This document shows, in pieces, positions 32,293 to 44,792 of a stretch of DNA of 64,000 nucleotides. The notes under the pieces were generated by a model. The model was not told where the DNA came from. It made no database searches and saw nothing but the letters and a program-made list of their open reading frames with translations. Position 1 is the stretch's first letter. Each line of letters begins with the position of its first letter. Position numbers and translations under genes: made by a program. This DNA comes from Adiantum capillus-veneris (lineage: Eukaryota > Streptophyta > Polypodiopsida > Polypodiales > Pteridaceae). The stretch lies in the NCBI GenBank assembly GCA_014529385.2, contig CM043964.1, positions 133,398,420 to 133,462,419 on the forward strand. The letters run 5' to 3'.

Positions 32293-33189
32293 ATCATGAT
32301 ATGTCCACTCAAATATATCCCTGAATTCCTTGAGAAGTTCTTTGAGTGCACACTCTTCAGTCTCTGTCAGATCTTGGGCAATGAAAATAGGTTTGGACTC
32401 TTCTCCTAGTTATGCTAGCTCTATCTCCTTAACTATCGTCGGACCGTCATAGACTCCATTGCTTCCATCGATAGGTTTTCTTTGAGCCTTTGTATACACA
32501 ACCTTACGTTCCTCTGTGGTGTAGGATTTGAAATGTTCAGGTGCAGGGTGTAAGTCTATGGGGTCCTGTTGTTCTGTGGACTGTGATTTCACTTCCGATT
32601 CCTTTTGTTGTTGAGCTAACTCTTGATTTTGTCGTCTCCTTACGGTACGGCTCAACTTTGGCTTCTCTGTAGCCTCTTGTTGTGCGATGTCAATGGGTTG
32701 TGGACTACACCACATAATGCTTTGAAGGTATTCACCCCAGTTATCTATCAACTTTTGATGAGCATCACATGCCCCTATATAATTAAGCCATTATGTGGTA
32801 GATTTCTTTTCATTTATTCTAGCATGCACATTTTCTCGATATCTTTGCCTCTTATATTTCTTACTCTTCTTGTCTGATTTTCGATTACGACCAATCTCTA
32901 GTGAAGAGTCACTAGATGAATCACTACTTGTGTCTTCTGCTCCCTTGGATAGATTGTCATCTAGGGTACCACTGGGTACTGAATGGTTTATCCCCACATT
33001 TGCACTAAGATTTAACTCAGATTCTTTGTCCTCAGAGTCAGTTTCAATTGATGGTTTTGACCCCAAATCGTGTGGACTATAGCCTTGTGAGACGCTACTG
33101 GTTCCAATGCCAGTCAAACCTTCATCTTGTAGGTCATCAGAAGCTATATGCATTGCTTCTAGCATATTTAAGGGTACACGTGGTGGCAT
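32293..33189 (-). pseudogene. Element T protease-RT linker, charged low-complexity
   Basis: Two open stretches in one frame (33189-32791 and 32751-32410) separated by stops. Features are a Ser/Asp run (DTSSDSSSDSSLE), basic clusters (KSDKKSKKYKRQR) and TVRRRQNQELAQQQKE. No catalytic motif is seen. The basic cluster could act as a nuclear localisation signal, which is inference. Confidence 0.6.
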
Positions 33190-33231
33190 TTCATCCCCCT
33201 TAGGTGTTACCCAGGTCGTCCCCCTGTTTCC

Positions 33232-33952
33232 CTAAGTGTATATGGTTGCTGCTAGGTGGACCCAATCCACATTGTCCGACTCAGTCATCCTTGGTAGTAC
33301 ATCCATATAAGGAGAATCTTCCCCAACATCAGTGTCCGCTTTACACGTATAACAATACTGCAATGGGACCGAGTGAACTGTGGTGTCAGATCTATGATCA
33401 ATTATAAACATGTTTCCTAGAGGATGTGCTCGATCAATTACAAGATCCACTCGAATGATAGAATCTTGGAGCTGCAAGTAGACATGGTTTTTAGACCAGT
33501 CATGCACCATTTTTGCTTCCCTCATGAAAGGACGTCCTAAGATCATCTCAGATGCCATAGTGTGCTTGGAGGAATCCATAACAATGAAGGTAATTCTTAT
33601 TTTATGTCCAAAGACCTTGATCTTGAGATCTTCTAGCATCCGAATAGGTTTAACAATAGACCCATTGGCCATCTTTACTACTATGGTTGTGGTCAGAAGG
33701 TGAGGTCTTCCTAGTTTCCTAGCAATTTTTAGTCACAATGCTAACCCCAGTGCCACCATCAAGGATTCCCTTCACAGTTAATCCCTTGGTAGTGATTGAT
33801 ATGGCTTCATTGGATTCATCTCCCTCAAAGTATTGTCCCAACTTGTTAAGAGGTATTTCTACAACAAGGTTCTCGTCTAGGTTGGGATCCACTAGGTTGG
33901 GATGTGGATCTAAGTGTTCCTCCTCTATTGGCATCTCCCTAGCTCCATCCAT
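33232..33952 (-). pseudogene. Element T protease
   Basis: The active site VKGILDGGTGVSIVTK (Asp-Gly-Gly, the form seen in Tat-type elements) lies near 33745. After a one-base shift near 33700, ITFIVMDSSKHTMASEMILG and RPFMREAK follow, the usual protease flap and end. Confidence 0.8.
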
Positions 33953-36845
33953 CTATGCAAATTGTGGTAGCCCGACCTTCAGTTCTCCATTGAGGAAAGC
34001 TCGAAGAGCTAAGAATAGCTCATGGTCTCCATATAGTTTGGACATGATGGTGGTTCTAACCTTTGAAGCCATGAAATCCATCAATTTAGCAATATTTAAC
34101 GGCACCTTTTGGGCTTCAATCCCTTGACATGGGGAAGATGGGATCTCTATTTCTTCGATAGGGTCAGGTAGTCCCTCTGTAAACATTATTTCCATCAAGA
34201 AGTGAGTACGTCCACTTTCCCATGACTTTAAATCACTTTCTTCTTGGATCACACTAGGTATGGCTAAGAGTCTATGGACTTGGTGAGGTTGTTGTTGCGT
34301 AGGGAACACTGTGTCTGTAATTTGGATCTTCCTAGGTGCTGGCTCTAGATCCCTTTGGGTATCTTCTACCAAAATCCTTAATTGATTGACACACTCGATC
34401 TCCTCTATAGGGTTTGGGTAAGTTCCTATCTTCTTCTTGGATCCTGGCCATTGTGGCTCATGACGATCTTCCTTGTTGGTTTCTTTCCTAACGGTCGTTT
34501 TGGTCTCCATGGTTTCACCTGAATCAGAATCCTCTCCAGCGTTGTTCATATATACGGGGTCGTCACCAGTCCCTATGTTAGTCTTTGAACTGGGGTCTGA
34601 CAGCGCTGCTTTTTGCGATCTCTTTCTTCGAGTTTTCTTCTTCTTCTGAGATAGGCCAATTGATGCCGTGTCTCTTTCTTCAAGAAAATAATTTTGTTTT
34701 TGGAGCATCGATTGTGTGAGTACGTTTATTGGTACCACATGTGTACTTTGTGATGGCTCCTCGGTAACCTTAATCAAGTTTAATGGCGTGATCTTTGGTG
34801 CATTTGGATTATTTGGACATTGGGCAATCAAATGATCTATGCCACATCGATTACACAAAGTATCGGCATTGTAGACATGCTCGCTTGATTGGTTTGCATT
34901 AGTGTGGAGTTCTTTTGTAGCCTAATAGGACACTTAGCCACATGAAGTGGACCTCCACACTCATAGCATTGAAGAGGTAGTCTCTTAGCAGTGTACTTGA
35001 TATTTTGGCCTCTTGCAGCAAGAGCAGCTACTTGATAGACAGGTTTGACTTGTCTCCAATAGTCCTCCATGTAGTATTGTGGACTTTCTTCAAGCGCATC
35101 CATCCCATAGGCAATATTAGGGTCTATATCTTCCTCACAGTCTTCCAAACAAGCAATAGATGACTCACAACCCACTTGATTCAGAGAAGTGATTCTCAGA
35201 TGTGGTGGTTGCAGTCCTAGCAATAGTGGAGGTGGTAAGGGTGTTGTTTGAACAACATTTTTGGGCCCTAGGGACCATGTGTTGTGATGTTTGTTCAAGA
35301 GGTGGAGTTGGCATCAATGCAGGCGCTCAAGGTGTTTCTGTCCATGCTAAGGTTGGTCTATTGGCCATCACGCGCTTAAATACTATGCCATCCTTAGCTT
35401 GATGACCATACCTCCCACAGGCATTGCAATTCCCATTGAATTTCACTCTAAAAGTAGGGCATTTCACTGGTACTATGCAGACCATAGCATACTGAGCACC
35501 ATTGTTGCTCCCTTCTTGGATACATATGATTGTTTTGCGGAGCACGATTGTCTCTAAGACTCTTTTGAATGGCCTTGGTGAGATTTGCTAAAGTCATCTC
35601 AGATACCTTTGGCTCTTTAGCAATAGACTTTAGGGCCATTGGTTGATGCCCCGATGCTTGCGAGCTAGTAGATTTAGGCTGAACAGATAGTCTTTCTCCT
35701 TGAATCATTAAATTATCCTCCAATTGGATCGCATTGGTGGTGACTGCTTCCCAAGTGGTGATACCTCTAATGACTATTCCATTGTAGATATCCTCATGTT
35801 GTAATCCCCTAATGAATCTATCGAGCAATTGTTTATTGTTGAATCGCTGATTTGGATTACAACAAGGATTCAAATGCTTTAAGCGACTAATAAAGTCTCT
35901 CACTGACTCTCCTTCTTCTCGTTGGGCTTTCTGGAGCTGAGAGGATACACCCCAAAGCACTCCCTCTCGTATGTATTCTTTCACGAACAGTCTCCTAAGA
36001 GTAGGGTAATTCATTTTTTCTTCCACCCTTAGGGTTCTATATCAATCCCCTGTCTTCCCACTTAAGGTTAGGCTTAAAGAATTACTCTTATGCATGTCAT
36101 TGTGTTCTCCTAGAGAATCACATATTTATTCAAACACTTCGATATGATTTCTCACATCCTCGTCTCCACTAAATTTTTGTGTAAGCTTGGCTATTTGTAC
36201 CACCTTACTTCTAAGCTCTCTATCAGGTGTGTTACGCATATTCTCAGCAATAGATCGACCAATAGCTTGAGCAAATGTTGCCAAGTCACCTAAGTGAGCA
36301 GGCATCCTGGGTGAAGGTGCTCCAGAGACTACATGTGGAGTAGGTATTGGCATTGGTCTTGGCGCATAGGAATTCCTTGGGTTCCACGTTTGATACGGTA
36401 TGGTTCCATATGGCGGCCCAAAGTTCATATATGTGGCCCTATGTATAGCAGACGTCGGGTGTGACATGCTAATGCTAGCTTGTATGGTCCCACGAAAATA
36501 AGAACTTGGGCGTTGTGGTTGTGGAGCATAGGTTGTTGAAACAATGGGAGGGGTAGGGACTACATGAGTACGAGGACCCATGGGTATATACGATTGGTAC
36601 ACACTTGTAGGTACTGTTGCAGGCATTGAGCTACCATGTAGCGGTGCTCTACTAACAAATGAGGTCCATGGCATGTTTCTTGGCATGCCCATCATTGGGG
36701 TAGGCATGGTAGCCGTGGTGTCATCAAGGGAAAGATGAGCTAGACTTGGAAAGGTAAAGCTATCACTTGTGGGCTTAGATTGCACTGAGACCCCTAGCAA
36801 AACAACATATGGAGGATCCATCGGACTTACCGAGGGAGTCTCCAT
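33953..36845 (-). pseudogene. Element T gag with several CCHC-like knuckles
   Basis: The N-terminal part (36845-36126) is Pro/Met/Ser-rich. The core (36026-35448) has LRRLFVKEYIREGVLWG, REEGESVRDFISRLKHL and LLDRFIRGLQHEDIY. Knuckle-like units follow, some degraded: CNACGRYGHQ, CYECGGPLHVAKCP and CNRCGIDHLIAQCP. The region 34858-33953 is a charged spacer (KKKKTRRKRSQK). Frameshifts near 35.5, 35.3 and 34.85 kb break it. Confidence 0.78.
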
Positions 36846-38727
36846 TTGCGATAAGGTTGGTTGTTTAGCCCAAGAATCTCATGAGACCTGTTGAAGGCAT
36901 GTTGATCCCCTTGTTCTGTCTCTCTAACTCGATAACCCTATGGATGACCTCACAAAATCTTTGTTGTTGATCCTCCACACTAGTAGCTCCCGTTGTGGAT
37001 TGTAGGACATCTAATCAACCCACATGATAGATGTGACCTGTGTATAGGCCGGTTAGACTTTCCGTTTGTAGATTGTACTCCCAGTTCTCATTTAAGAACG
37101 CTCCATCTAGGCTTGAGGTGCTAGGGGCGTCCTTTGAGCTAGATGCAATGTTGCTCTCTAGGGGTGGCCCTTAGCGGTTGCTAAGTCAAGAGCACTCGAT
37201 TGCTCTCTTAGCAAGGATATTGACATAGGGGCTTTTGCTTTTAACTCTCTTCGTTGCTCTGCCTTGCGTAAGCTCTCGATTTCCTTTTCACTAGCCGCAA
37301 TGATATATCGCTCAACCTCTTGCACTTAGGCAAGGCTTCTACCATCGGGTTATATAACCTCGGAGGGGAATAGCTCTGAAGAGTCAGGGGGTGTAGTGAA
37401 TGAAGTATTCATGTGCACACTCTCTAAGAGCATGGGATCTACATTGGTCATGAATGGCGAAGTTACTTTCCCACCCCCTCATTTACATCGTTAGCTCCAT
37501 GTTCGGAGCGCGTGGCTCTACTAAAGGTTTCCTTCAAGCGGCTAAGCACGCTCGGTCCGGACCGTGGGCCCGTGACATGCATGTCTTGACTTGAGCTATC
37601 AAGATTAGGCATTGGGTAACCCTCCATGACGTCGTAGTCAGAGGAAGAGTCACTAGACGCTATATGCGGGTCCTGAGTGGTACTACCTTGGGTTCCCGCT
37701 GAGGGCCTACAGCCTAAGGTAGAGGAATAATGAGTGCTCGCGTAAACGTAATTACTCTCGATGTGCTCGTCCTCTAGCACAAGCTCAGAGCGTAGGTGCA
37801 TGTGACCTCGACACTCTAGAGGTGTTGGTGAGTGCCTCTAGAGGCCGCTCACCTAGTTTTTTAAGATATTTACAACCCATTTTTTTTGTATTTTTTGTTC
37901 CTCTTTTAACCGAGCCACAAAATATGGAGTGCTATAGCTCAAAACGAGCGTCTTGGCTATAGGGACGTGTCATGCTTTACAATCCCCGGTTCAGTTACGT
38001 ACATCCCTTAGAATCCTAAAACGAGTTTTTTCGTAGGTGAGGAGAGGGCTAGAATTAGTAAGTCCAAAGAGTGAGTGTGAAGGGGATGGTGGAGGACTTG
38101 AGAAACTTATCCCATATGCCCTCATTCCCTCTTGTAGAGGTAGGGTATATATATAAGAGTGAGTCTAGTATATATCATAGGACTGAGGCCTGGGCTTGGG
38201 CTTGGAAAAATGATCCCAATCCCGATCCTTTTTTTTTTTAAAGGGTTGCCGCGCGCGGTTCCGGTGGCCTTTTTGGGCCACACACACAAAACTTTTTTCC
38301 TACTCTCTTCACTAACCTAACCTTATCTCTTCTTCAGCTAACTACTCTGCTAACTAAGCTTAACTACTCTGCTAATTACTAACTGACAGTGAAAAGTGAA
38401 TCTACCTACTTTGCTAACTGTTTACTCATTCACTAGCTAACACACTAACTATTCAAACAAATAAAAAACTGTGTAAATAGACATTGGCAGAAAACAAGCT
38501 ATCTACTAACTGTGTAAAGACTGTGTGCAAGCAGACATTGATAGAAAACACTCATTCACTACTAACACACTGACTACTAACTGTGCAAGCAGGCATTGAT
38601 AAAAAAACAGAGATTATGCTGGAAATAAAAACTTGCAGAAAATAACTTCTCCTTCTTCCTCTTCCTTCCTAACTCAAAGACTCACAGAAGAAGCACATAG
38701 TGCCTCTTGAGCTTAGTGCAAAGTGAT
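36846..38727 (-). other. Element T leader region
   Basis: Between the gag start and the primer-binding site. A 112-codon open stretch (37801-37463, starting MHLRSELVLEDEH) may be an upstream gag part or shadow; no domain is recognised. Around 38340-38610 there are imperfect repeats of ACTAACTGTG and GCAGACATTGATA-type units. Confidence 0.5.
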
Positions 38728-38745
38728 TCCCCGGCCATGGCGCCA
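38728..38745 (-). promoter_or_regulatory. Primer-binding site of element T (tRNA-Asp type)
   Basis: On the minus strand it reads TGGCGCCATGGCCGGGGA, nearly identical to the TGGCGCCGTTGCCGGGGA site of plant Tat/Athila elements. It sits four bases inside the LTR end at 38750. Confidence 0.85.
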
Positions 38746-38974
38746 AAAATGTGCGCGTCTGTCGCACGTGTCAATGCAAGGAACTTGCCAATACACTGTG
38801 TGCGAGCCACAGATGGCTCCAAGCACGCAACTAGCCTAAACTTGTAATCTCAAAGATGATGATGGTGTGTAACTCACCGCTCTAGCTTACTGTCATGGAG
38901 GATTCCTCGGATCGAAGAAGAGGGAGACGCCGCACTCAACCACCTCGCCGCCGTCGTGCCGCCGCAATGCTCGA

Positions 38975-38976
<2 letters not shown>

Positions 38977-39029
<53 letters not shown>

Positions 39030-39053
39030 CGCGCGCGCACACACACACACACA
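38977..39053 (+). repeat. (CT)n / (CA)n microsatellites
   Basis: A CT run to about 39026, then a GC-alternating piece, then CA to about 39053. Confidence 0.95.
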
Positions 39054-39561
39054 CTAGTACACAAGGGAGACGGAGAAGGAGGTGGAGCAAGAGCACTCTT
39101 CTTGCATTGCACAAATGAGAAAATGAGGTATCTTAGGTTTAGATTGACTTTTATATGGGCTTGCCCGTTCACATTTGAGCGTCCACACTTAGCCAATCCT
39201 ACCTAAACATTATAAGTTCCAGTTATAGAGTGCGTCTCTCATCGAGGATCACTCTTATCCATTCCTACCTGACCGACAAACCCGGCCAATAGCATAATAC
39301 ATACTAGCGGGTCCGACAAGCCCGGCCCGTGGCTACATAAAAGGTGGCCACTTGGTGGCGCCGGTGATTAACAGCCGTAGACGATGCTCGAAGACGCCGT
39401 CAATGCTCTCTCTCTCTCTCTCTTTCTCAATACCTGAGAATAGAGATGCATGAGATCGAGTCGATATCTAAGTCGAAATCAGAGAGTCCGGGGGCGGAGA
39501 TGGGATGTCGATGTCAATTACGGAGCCGGATATGCCCAAAATGCACGTAACCACTATTTCG

Positions 39562-39567
<6 letters not shown>

Positions 39568-39611
<44 letters not shown>
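39568..39611 (+). repeat. (CT)22 microsatellite
   Basis: Uninterrupted CT dinucleotide run. A shorter run lies at 39405-39426. Confidence 0.95.
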
Positions 39612-39612
<1 letters not shown>

Positions 39613-40007
39613 CATCTCTTTCTAAGCTCGATCTGTGTCAAGCTTTTAAAATTTTGCCGACCCGTTGTCGGCCCATGAGAGTCTCGACCGCTGCAAAGAG
39701 AGATTGTGTAAGCGGGGGTCAAAAGTTGAAAGATGGGAGGGGGGTGTGTAAATGTGCCCTTGCACATTAGAAAAATTCATAACAAAAAAATCAAATTATC
39801 TCTGTATTCTGTCGACTTGCATTATTTGATGAGGCTTGAGACTATGTGTGTGTGTGTCGATGACCTGCTCTGTCTAGCTTTCGCTTGTTGATGGGTTCTG
39901 CTCCCAAGCTCGTGCCTTGCTCACGGCTCCAAGTGCTCGCTTCTGCTCTTTTGCCGATGCCCGAGCTTCTGTCCGCTTCATTGCAACTCGCTATGCTTCC
40001 CCCCTCA

Positions 40008-40009
<2 letters not shown>

Positions 40010-40068
<59 letters not shown>
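40010..40068 (+). repeat. (TG)n then (GA)n microsatellite
   Basis: About 11 TG units pass directly into about 18 GA units. Confidence 0.95.
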
Positions 40069-40071
<3 letters not shown>

Positions 40072-40508
40072 AACACACTGCCTGCTAGACTCGCTCTCAA
40101 CTGGTTGCTCAAGGTTGCTGCCCGAATTCCCAGCCTATGAGCTCCCCCAATTTACTGACAGAGGCCTCGATGAGAGGGGGAAAGGAAAGAGGAGAGTGTG
40201 GCAAGGAAGGGGGGGAAGTGTTGCATCAGAATGCGTTTAATGGGAATTTGAATGACATTTTTAAGACATATGAAACTTTTAATGTGATGGCGATGGTAGC
40301 ATGCTCGAATCATTTCTTAGTTGTTTGTTGTAAAATCAAAAGTTTCAATTGTTTAATCGAAATATCAACAGCAGTGTCTTGACTCATTTCGTTTCAAACA
40401 AGTGTGGCTTCAACTTCACATACATATCTCTCCAATGTATGTTGATGTTTTTTTCATGTGCATTACATCTATGAGTGCGTAGAGGGGAAGAGGTGCGAGG
40501 AGCTAGAG

Positions 40509-40647
40509 TTTTTTTTTTTTTTTTTTTTGTTGGGGGGGGGGGGGGGGAGCCGCCCCCCCCCCCCCCCCCCCCCCCTCTCTTTACAAATCCGCCTACCGGA
40601 AGACAGACTTTAAAAATTTTGGGGGGGGGGGGGGGGGGGGGGGGGGG
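40509..40647. repeat. Homopolymer array: T20, G16, C23, G27
   Basis: T at 40509-40528, G at 40532-40547, C at 40553-40575 and G at 40621-40647. The last is separated by 45 bp of mixed sequence. The neighbouring G and C runs could pair into a hairpin, and the G runs could form quadruplexes. Run lengths are error-prone in sequencing, so exact counts are doubtful. Confidence 0.9.
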
Positions 40648-41565
40648 CTTATTTGGAGGCCAAAGGGCGAGGCAAGGGGCAGGAGAGAGTTGGGGAGGTA
40701 GGGAAGGAGGGAAGTGAGGGGTTGTAGGAAGGATTCCAAATAGTCTTGGTCGCACATGGAAGGTGGCAAGCAAGGTGAGGCAGGTGGCGCAGCGGGATAG
40801 TGTAGCTAACTGACGTCTTTTGCATGGGTGTGCTCTTGGACTAGCCTACTACTTGCATTTTTACCCGATGAAGGTTTGCTGAGGCTCTCATCTTCTGGAT
40901 GTGACATCGACAATAATTAATGAGTATTTTATTGAACAATTTCAAGACAAGGTTCATCTAAGGTTATTTCAATGGGGTTTTAGCATGATGTAGAAACCTG
41001 TACAAAGGGTGCCAAGAAGAATGTGAAAAGATTGTTTGCTTATGAAAGAGTATGGTTAAGCTAGGATGTTTGACGATGTTTCAGAAGAAAATGTTCTTAG
41101 GTAGAGCAAGAAGTTTGTTAGAATACATAGAAGGCTACCACCAGTAAGGTGTGCATGCACAACACATACTTTATGGTTGCCTTCATTGCTGGATCTATTG
41201 TGTTAGGTATTCTAATGGGTTTTCACTCATTATGGGACAACTATGTACTGGAGTGCGTAATTATATGCCCCCTTTGAAGAATGTTGTTCATAAAAAACTC
41301 CCTTGTAATGACAACACTTCTTTGGCTGAAGCTTGGGACAAGGTGGTTCGCTCTTACAAGGAAGTTGTCACAGGGGAAGCCTCTCCGTTGCAAGGTGCCT
41401 TTATTTTCAATCATCTGGATCCAGGTCTTGACCCACCTCCTCAGGTACCTACAGCTGGGAAGGATGTGTCGATGGGCACTGGTACTTGAGTTTTCTTCCC
41501 TTTTTCTTGTTTCCTCACCCACTATATACACCATATAGAATGCATAGTTCTTTGCTTTACCTTCA
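40648..41565. other. Stretch without a recognised gene
   Basis: A 112-codon frame at 41151-41489 shows no domain I recognise. It may be the decayed 5' side of the LINE that follows. Confidence 0.45.
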
Positions 41566-43267
41566 GAACGACAGTCTGCTGGTCATGCTTATGCGGATGA
41601 CTCTTTGTTCATGCCTCACAATAACTACGATGATGTACAAAAAATTATGCATACTCTTCACTTGTTTGGATTGGCAGCAGGTCTCAAAGTTAACTTTTGC
41701 AAATCCAAGCTATTGCCTTTGAAAGAGTGTGACTGGCATAAGATATTGTGGCCTGGGGAGATTGTTCCTCCACATGTTCTGGTTCGCCATTTGGGTTATC
41801 CGGTGGGTTGGAATGTATCGCCAATGCAGAAACTGGATTGGGTGCTTCAACGTCTACATTCCAAGTTGAATTAATGGAAAGTGTCCACGTGGCCACTTCG
41901 TGTGCGCCTCAAGATTGTCCAATGCATCCTTGTGGCTTACATGCAGTTTTACTTGCCTTTGTTATCCTAGCCTCGGTTGTGTTTGCAATCCCTCATGTCC
42001 AATAATTTAGAGCAGTTTTGGCAGACCTCCTCTAGCAAGAAGGGTCTTCGGCTTCTCCCAAGCGCCTTGGAGGGTTAAATATTTGGACTTGCGACGTCAT
42101 CTTTTGGCTCGGAAAGCTATGATGTTGCCAGTTTTGGTGGAGCAGCAGCAACCCTGGGCTCTCATGGTCTCACGTTTGTGTATGCACATTGCCACCCCAT
42201 CTTTTGTCATTGGAAACCGACTTATTGGGATGTTGTTTTTGGGAAGCTTGAAGGACACATCCCTGGATGTCCCTTTACTTCTTCTCTAATTGTTGATTGG
42301 AAGGTTGTCACTTCGCATTTGGCTTGGAATGGTCGGCAATCCTTTGTGGGTAACTCTCTTCGCTTAAAGAGTCTACATTGGAGCAGGGCTTTCGCTTCAA
42401 CTTTGGTTCTCAACTTTGGTTCAACGGTCTCCTCGCCAAGCGTATTTTCTTTCCCAAAAAGGAATCTATCGGGCGGATCAGGTGGTTGATGACTCAGGTT
42501 ACGTTATTTTGTTCGCTGATGCAGTGTCTCGCTTCCGAGTCTTCACTATTCTCCGCTATCGCGGGAGATTCAATGGATGCTTGCTGCTCATTCACCCATT
42601 CCTCCTTTGGATGTGGACTCTTGCTTCTCTGACTGGAATCTGGCTACTACTAGATTGGATTGCATCTTAGCTAGCAGTGTTTATGCCATCCTTCACTCTG
42701 ATGTATGGATTGTGCATTAGGGTAATCAATTGTGGTCGTTTTTTGAGTCTTCCTTGTGGTGGCAACACACATTCTCTTGCATTTGGCAGAGTCGTCTGCC
42801 TTTGAAGGAACGTGTTTTCTTGTGGCACTGCTTAGTGTGTTACATGCTCGGCATATCATGCCTTCTCGCTGTACCAGATGCCTTGAAGCTAAGGAGACAG
42901 TGCCACACTTGCTGTGGCGTTGTTGTCACTCCAGAGCCTTCATTCCAACTGCTCTTCGGCTTTGTTTTCCTTCCGGCTCTTTTCACAAATGCTTTTGGCT
43001 TTTTTGGGGTGCTCCAATCACAATCTCAGTTTGTGGTGTTCTGCAGAGTTGGGTCAGATTTTGGACTATGTGGGCCATTTGGCACCATAGGAACTCCTTA
43101 ATGTTCCAAGGAACTTATGTTGATCCCTTTCCCTGTTTCAAGTTATCTCTTGGTCAAGCGCTGCATGCAGCATAGTGCTCCGCCTTTTGTATCCCTTTCT
43201 TTTCGTGGGTTTTCCTCGCTTTAAGGTTTCACACTTGTAATCAATCAAAGCAGATTTACAAAAAAAA
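41566..43267 (+). mobile_element. 5'-truncated LINE (L1-like), RT end and zinc-knuckle domain
   Basis: Non-LTR retrotransposon remnant. Near 41590 the translation reads HAYADDSLFMPHNNYDDV, with the LINE-type catalytic A-D-D, then GLKVNFCKSKLLPL and HLGYPVGW. Further on, the zf-RVT type domain reads IWQSRLPLKERVFLWHCL, RCTRCLEAKETVPHLLWRC and MWAIWHHRNSLMFQG (to about 43170). Several stops and frame changes occur between 41873 and 42756. It ends with an A-rich stretch at 43258-43267. Endonuclease and most of RT are missing. Confidence 0.85.
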
Positions 43268-43514
43268 GTATGTACTAGAGTGCCAAAGAGAAAGTCAAAA
43301 TTGGCTCACCTCTTGTTCTGCTCCAAAATAAATAAGCCTTTTATGTAAGAATAATTGGATGGTTGGTGCTTATTCTCTCTTATCAAATTCTTTCCTCCAT
43401 TGAGCCTCATCTAAACTAACATAATATGGCGGAAGGGGAAGCACTTTACACGTGTCGCAATGTGTGACATGAAGGCTAAACTCCAAAACTTAGAGAAGCC
43501 CCTGTGCACGCGAT

Positions 43515-43516
<2 letters not shown>

Positions 43517-43572
<56 letters not shown>
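43517..43572 (+). repeat. (GA)28 microsatellite
   Basis: Uninterrupted GA dinucleotide run. Confidence 0.97.
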
Positions 43573-43573
<1 letters not shown>

Positions 43574-44705
43574 CCGGTCATACTAGTGAGAAGTTACATA
43601 GAGGCTACAACCCTATTACCGTCAAAGATGTGTATTAAATGGGTTAAAACAAAAGTTTCTTTACTTGGTGAGCCGAAGGTCCCTTTTCACTTCTTTGAAC
43701 GCACAAGCAACCACGTGGATGGGCCAGGATGTGCCACACGCTGAAAACCAAGTTGCACGTAAAGTAAAAAAATAGCTTCAAATAGCACTAGCAGATTGCG
43801 GGGGATCAGACGATCTATAGTAAAAAATTAATCGATCAAGAGCTTCAACAAATAGCAGGAAATAGAGGAGCGCACAATCGAGAAGAACTGAGGGAAAGGT
43901 TGACTTGCTGTTAGAAGCCGATGAGCAGCTTCAATGGAGATTATAGAGTGAGCAGTGATGAGTAGTACGAAGAGGAGCAGAGCACCATGTTGACTTTTTG
44001 GCATACAACGGCAGTGGAGCAAGGAAAATTTGCAGGGGTTGACGGCGGCATTGCAAGGGAGGAAGCGCTGGCCAATAGGAGGAGGAGACTAAGGATAATC
44101 AGAGTGCTGTGAGGACAAGGAGAGTAGAAAACATGTGTGCCACAAGCAAAGAATTTTGGAGAAGGGGAGAAGGCGCCGTGCAGCAACAGTGAAGAGGGGA
44201 CGTGCCCGAGCAAAAGGGAGGGTGACTTCTGCAGAGGATAGGCCAAGCGCACGAGCTATTGAGGGGCTTGAGGATACTCTCAAGGGTGTGGCTCTAAAGG
44301 AATCAAGTTGTAGCATTAAAAAAAAGTGGGAGGGAGCAGTGTCTAAAGAAGACAACAAGAGTAGTGCCCCGCAATGAGGTTATGCTAGGAAAAATAAAAA
44401 GAACAGTGCTGCTTTTTGTTTTGTAGGTCTACACAACGCCAAGGTTGGAAGAAAAACAAGAACGCTACTTTTCTTGCATCGTTATGAAGGTCTACATAGA
44501 GCCGGCCATCGCGATTCATGGAATAGAAGGTCATTCTCTGCTCCTGTACACCATGGGCAACTACCTCATCACATCAATCCCGAGAAAGATTGCTACAACT
44601 TCTTCTCTAAACAAAGAAAAGCTACTTGATGCAACACGCAGATGGAGGAGAGCTGACCTATGCTGATCTGTAGCCGCAACAAAAGCATGTCGAGCATGGA
44701 CACAT

Positions 44706-44709
<4 letters not shown>

Positions 44710-44789
<80 letters not shown>
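44710..44789 (+). repeat. (CT)40 microsatellite
   Basis: Uninterrupted CT dinucleotide run of about 80 bp. Confidence 0.97.

Positions 44790-44792
<3 letters not shown>

Larger units (their letters stand above)
29830..38749 (-). mobile_element. Tat/Athila-type Ty3/gypsy element T (3' end missing)
   Basis: A minus-strand retrotransposon read from the primer-binding site at 38745 leftwards: leader, long gag with several zinc knuckles, protease, a charged linker, reverse transcriptase, RNase H and integrase. Two signs place it apart from the chromoviruses: the tRNA-Asp type primer-binding site, and FLDGYSGYNQI in reverse transcriptase with DGGTGVSIV in protease. Coding is broken by several frameshifts (about 35.5, 35.3, 34.85, 33.7 and 31.06 kb) and stops. 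The 3' LTR and integrase tail are missing. Confidence 0.85.
38750..39766 (-). repeat. Element T 5' LTR (outer end uncertain)
   Basis: The inner end on the plus strand reads TGTGCGCG at 38750. The outer end is not fixed because no partner LTR is present. One option is the TTGCACA ending at 39766, which would pair with TGTGC as a short terminal inverted repeat. Long CT and CA microsatellites lie inside the proposed LTR. Confidence 0.35.
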
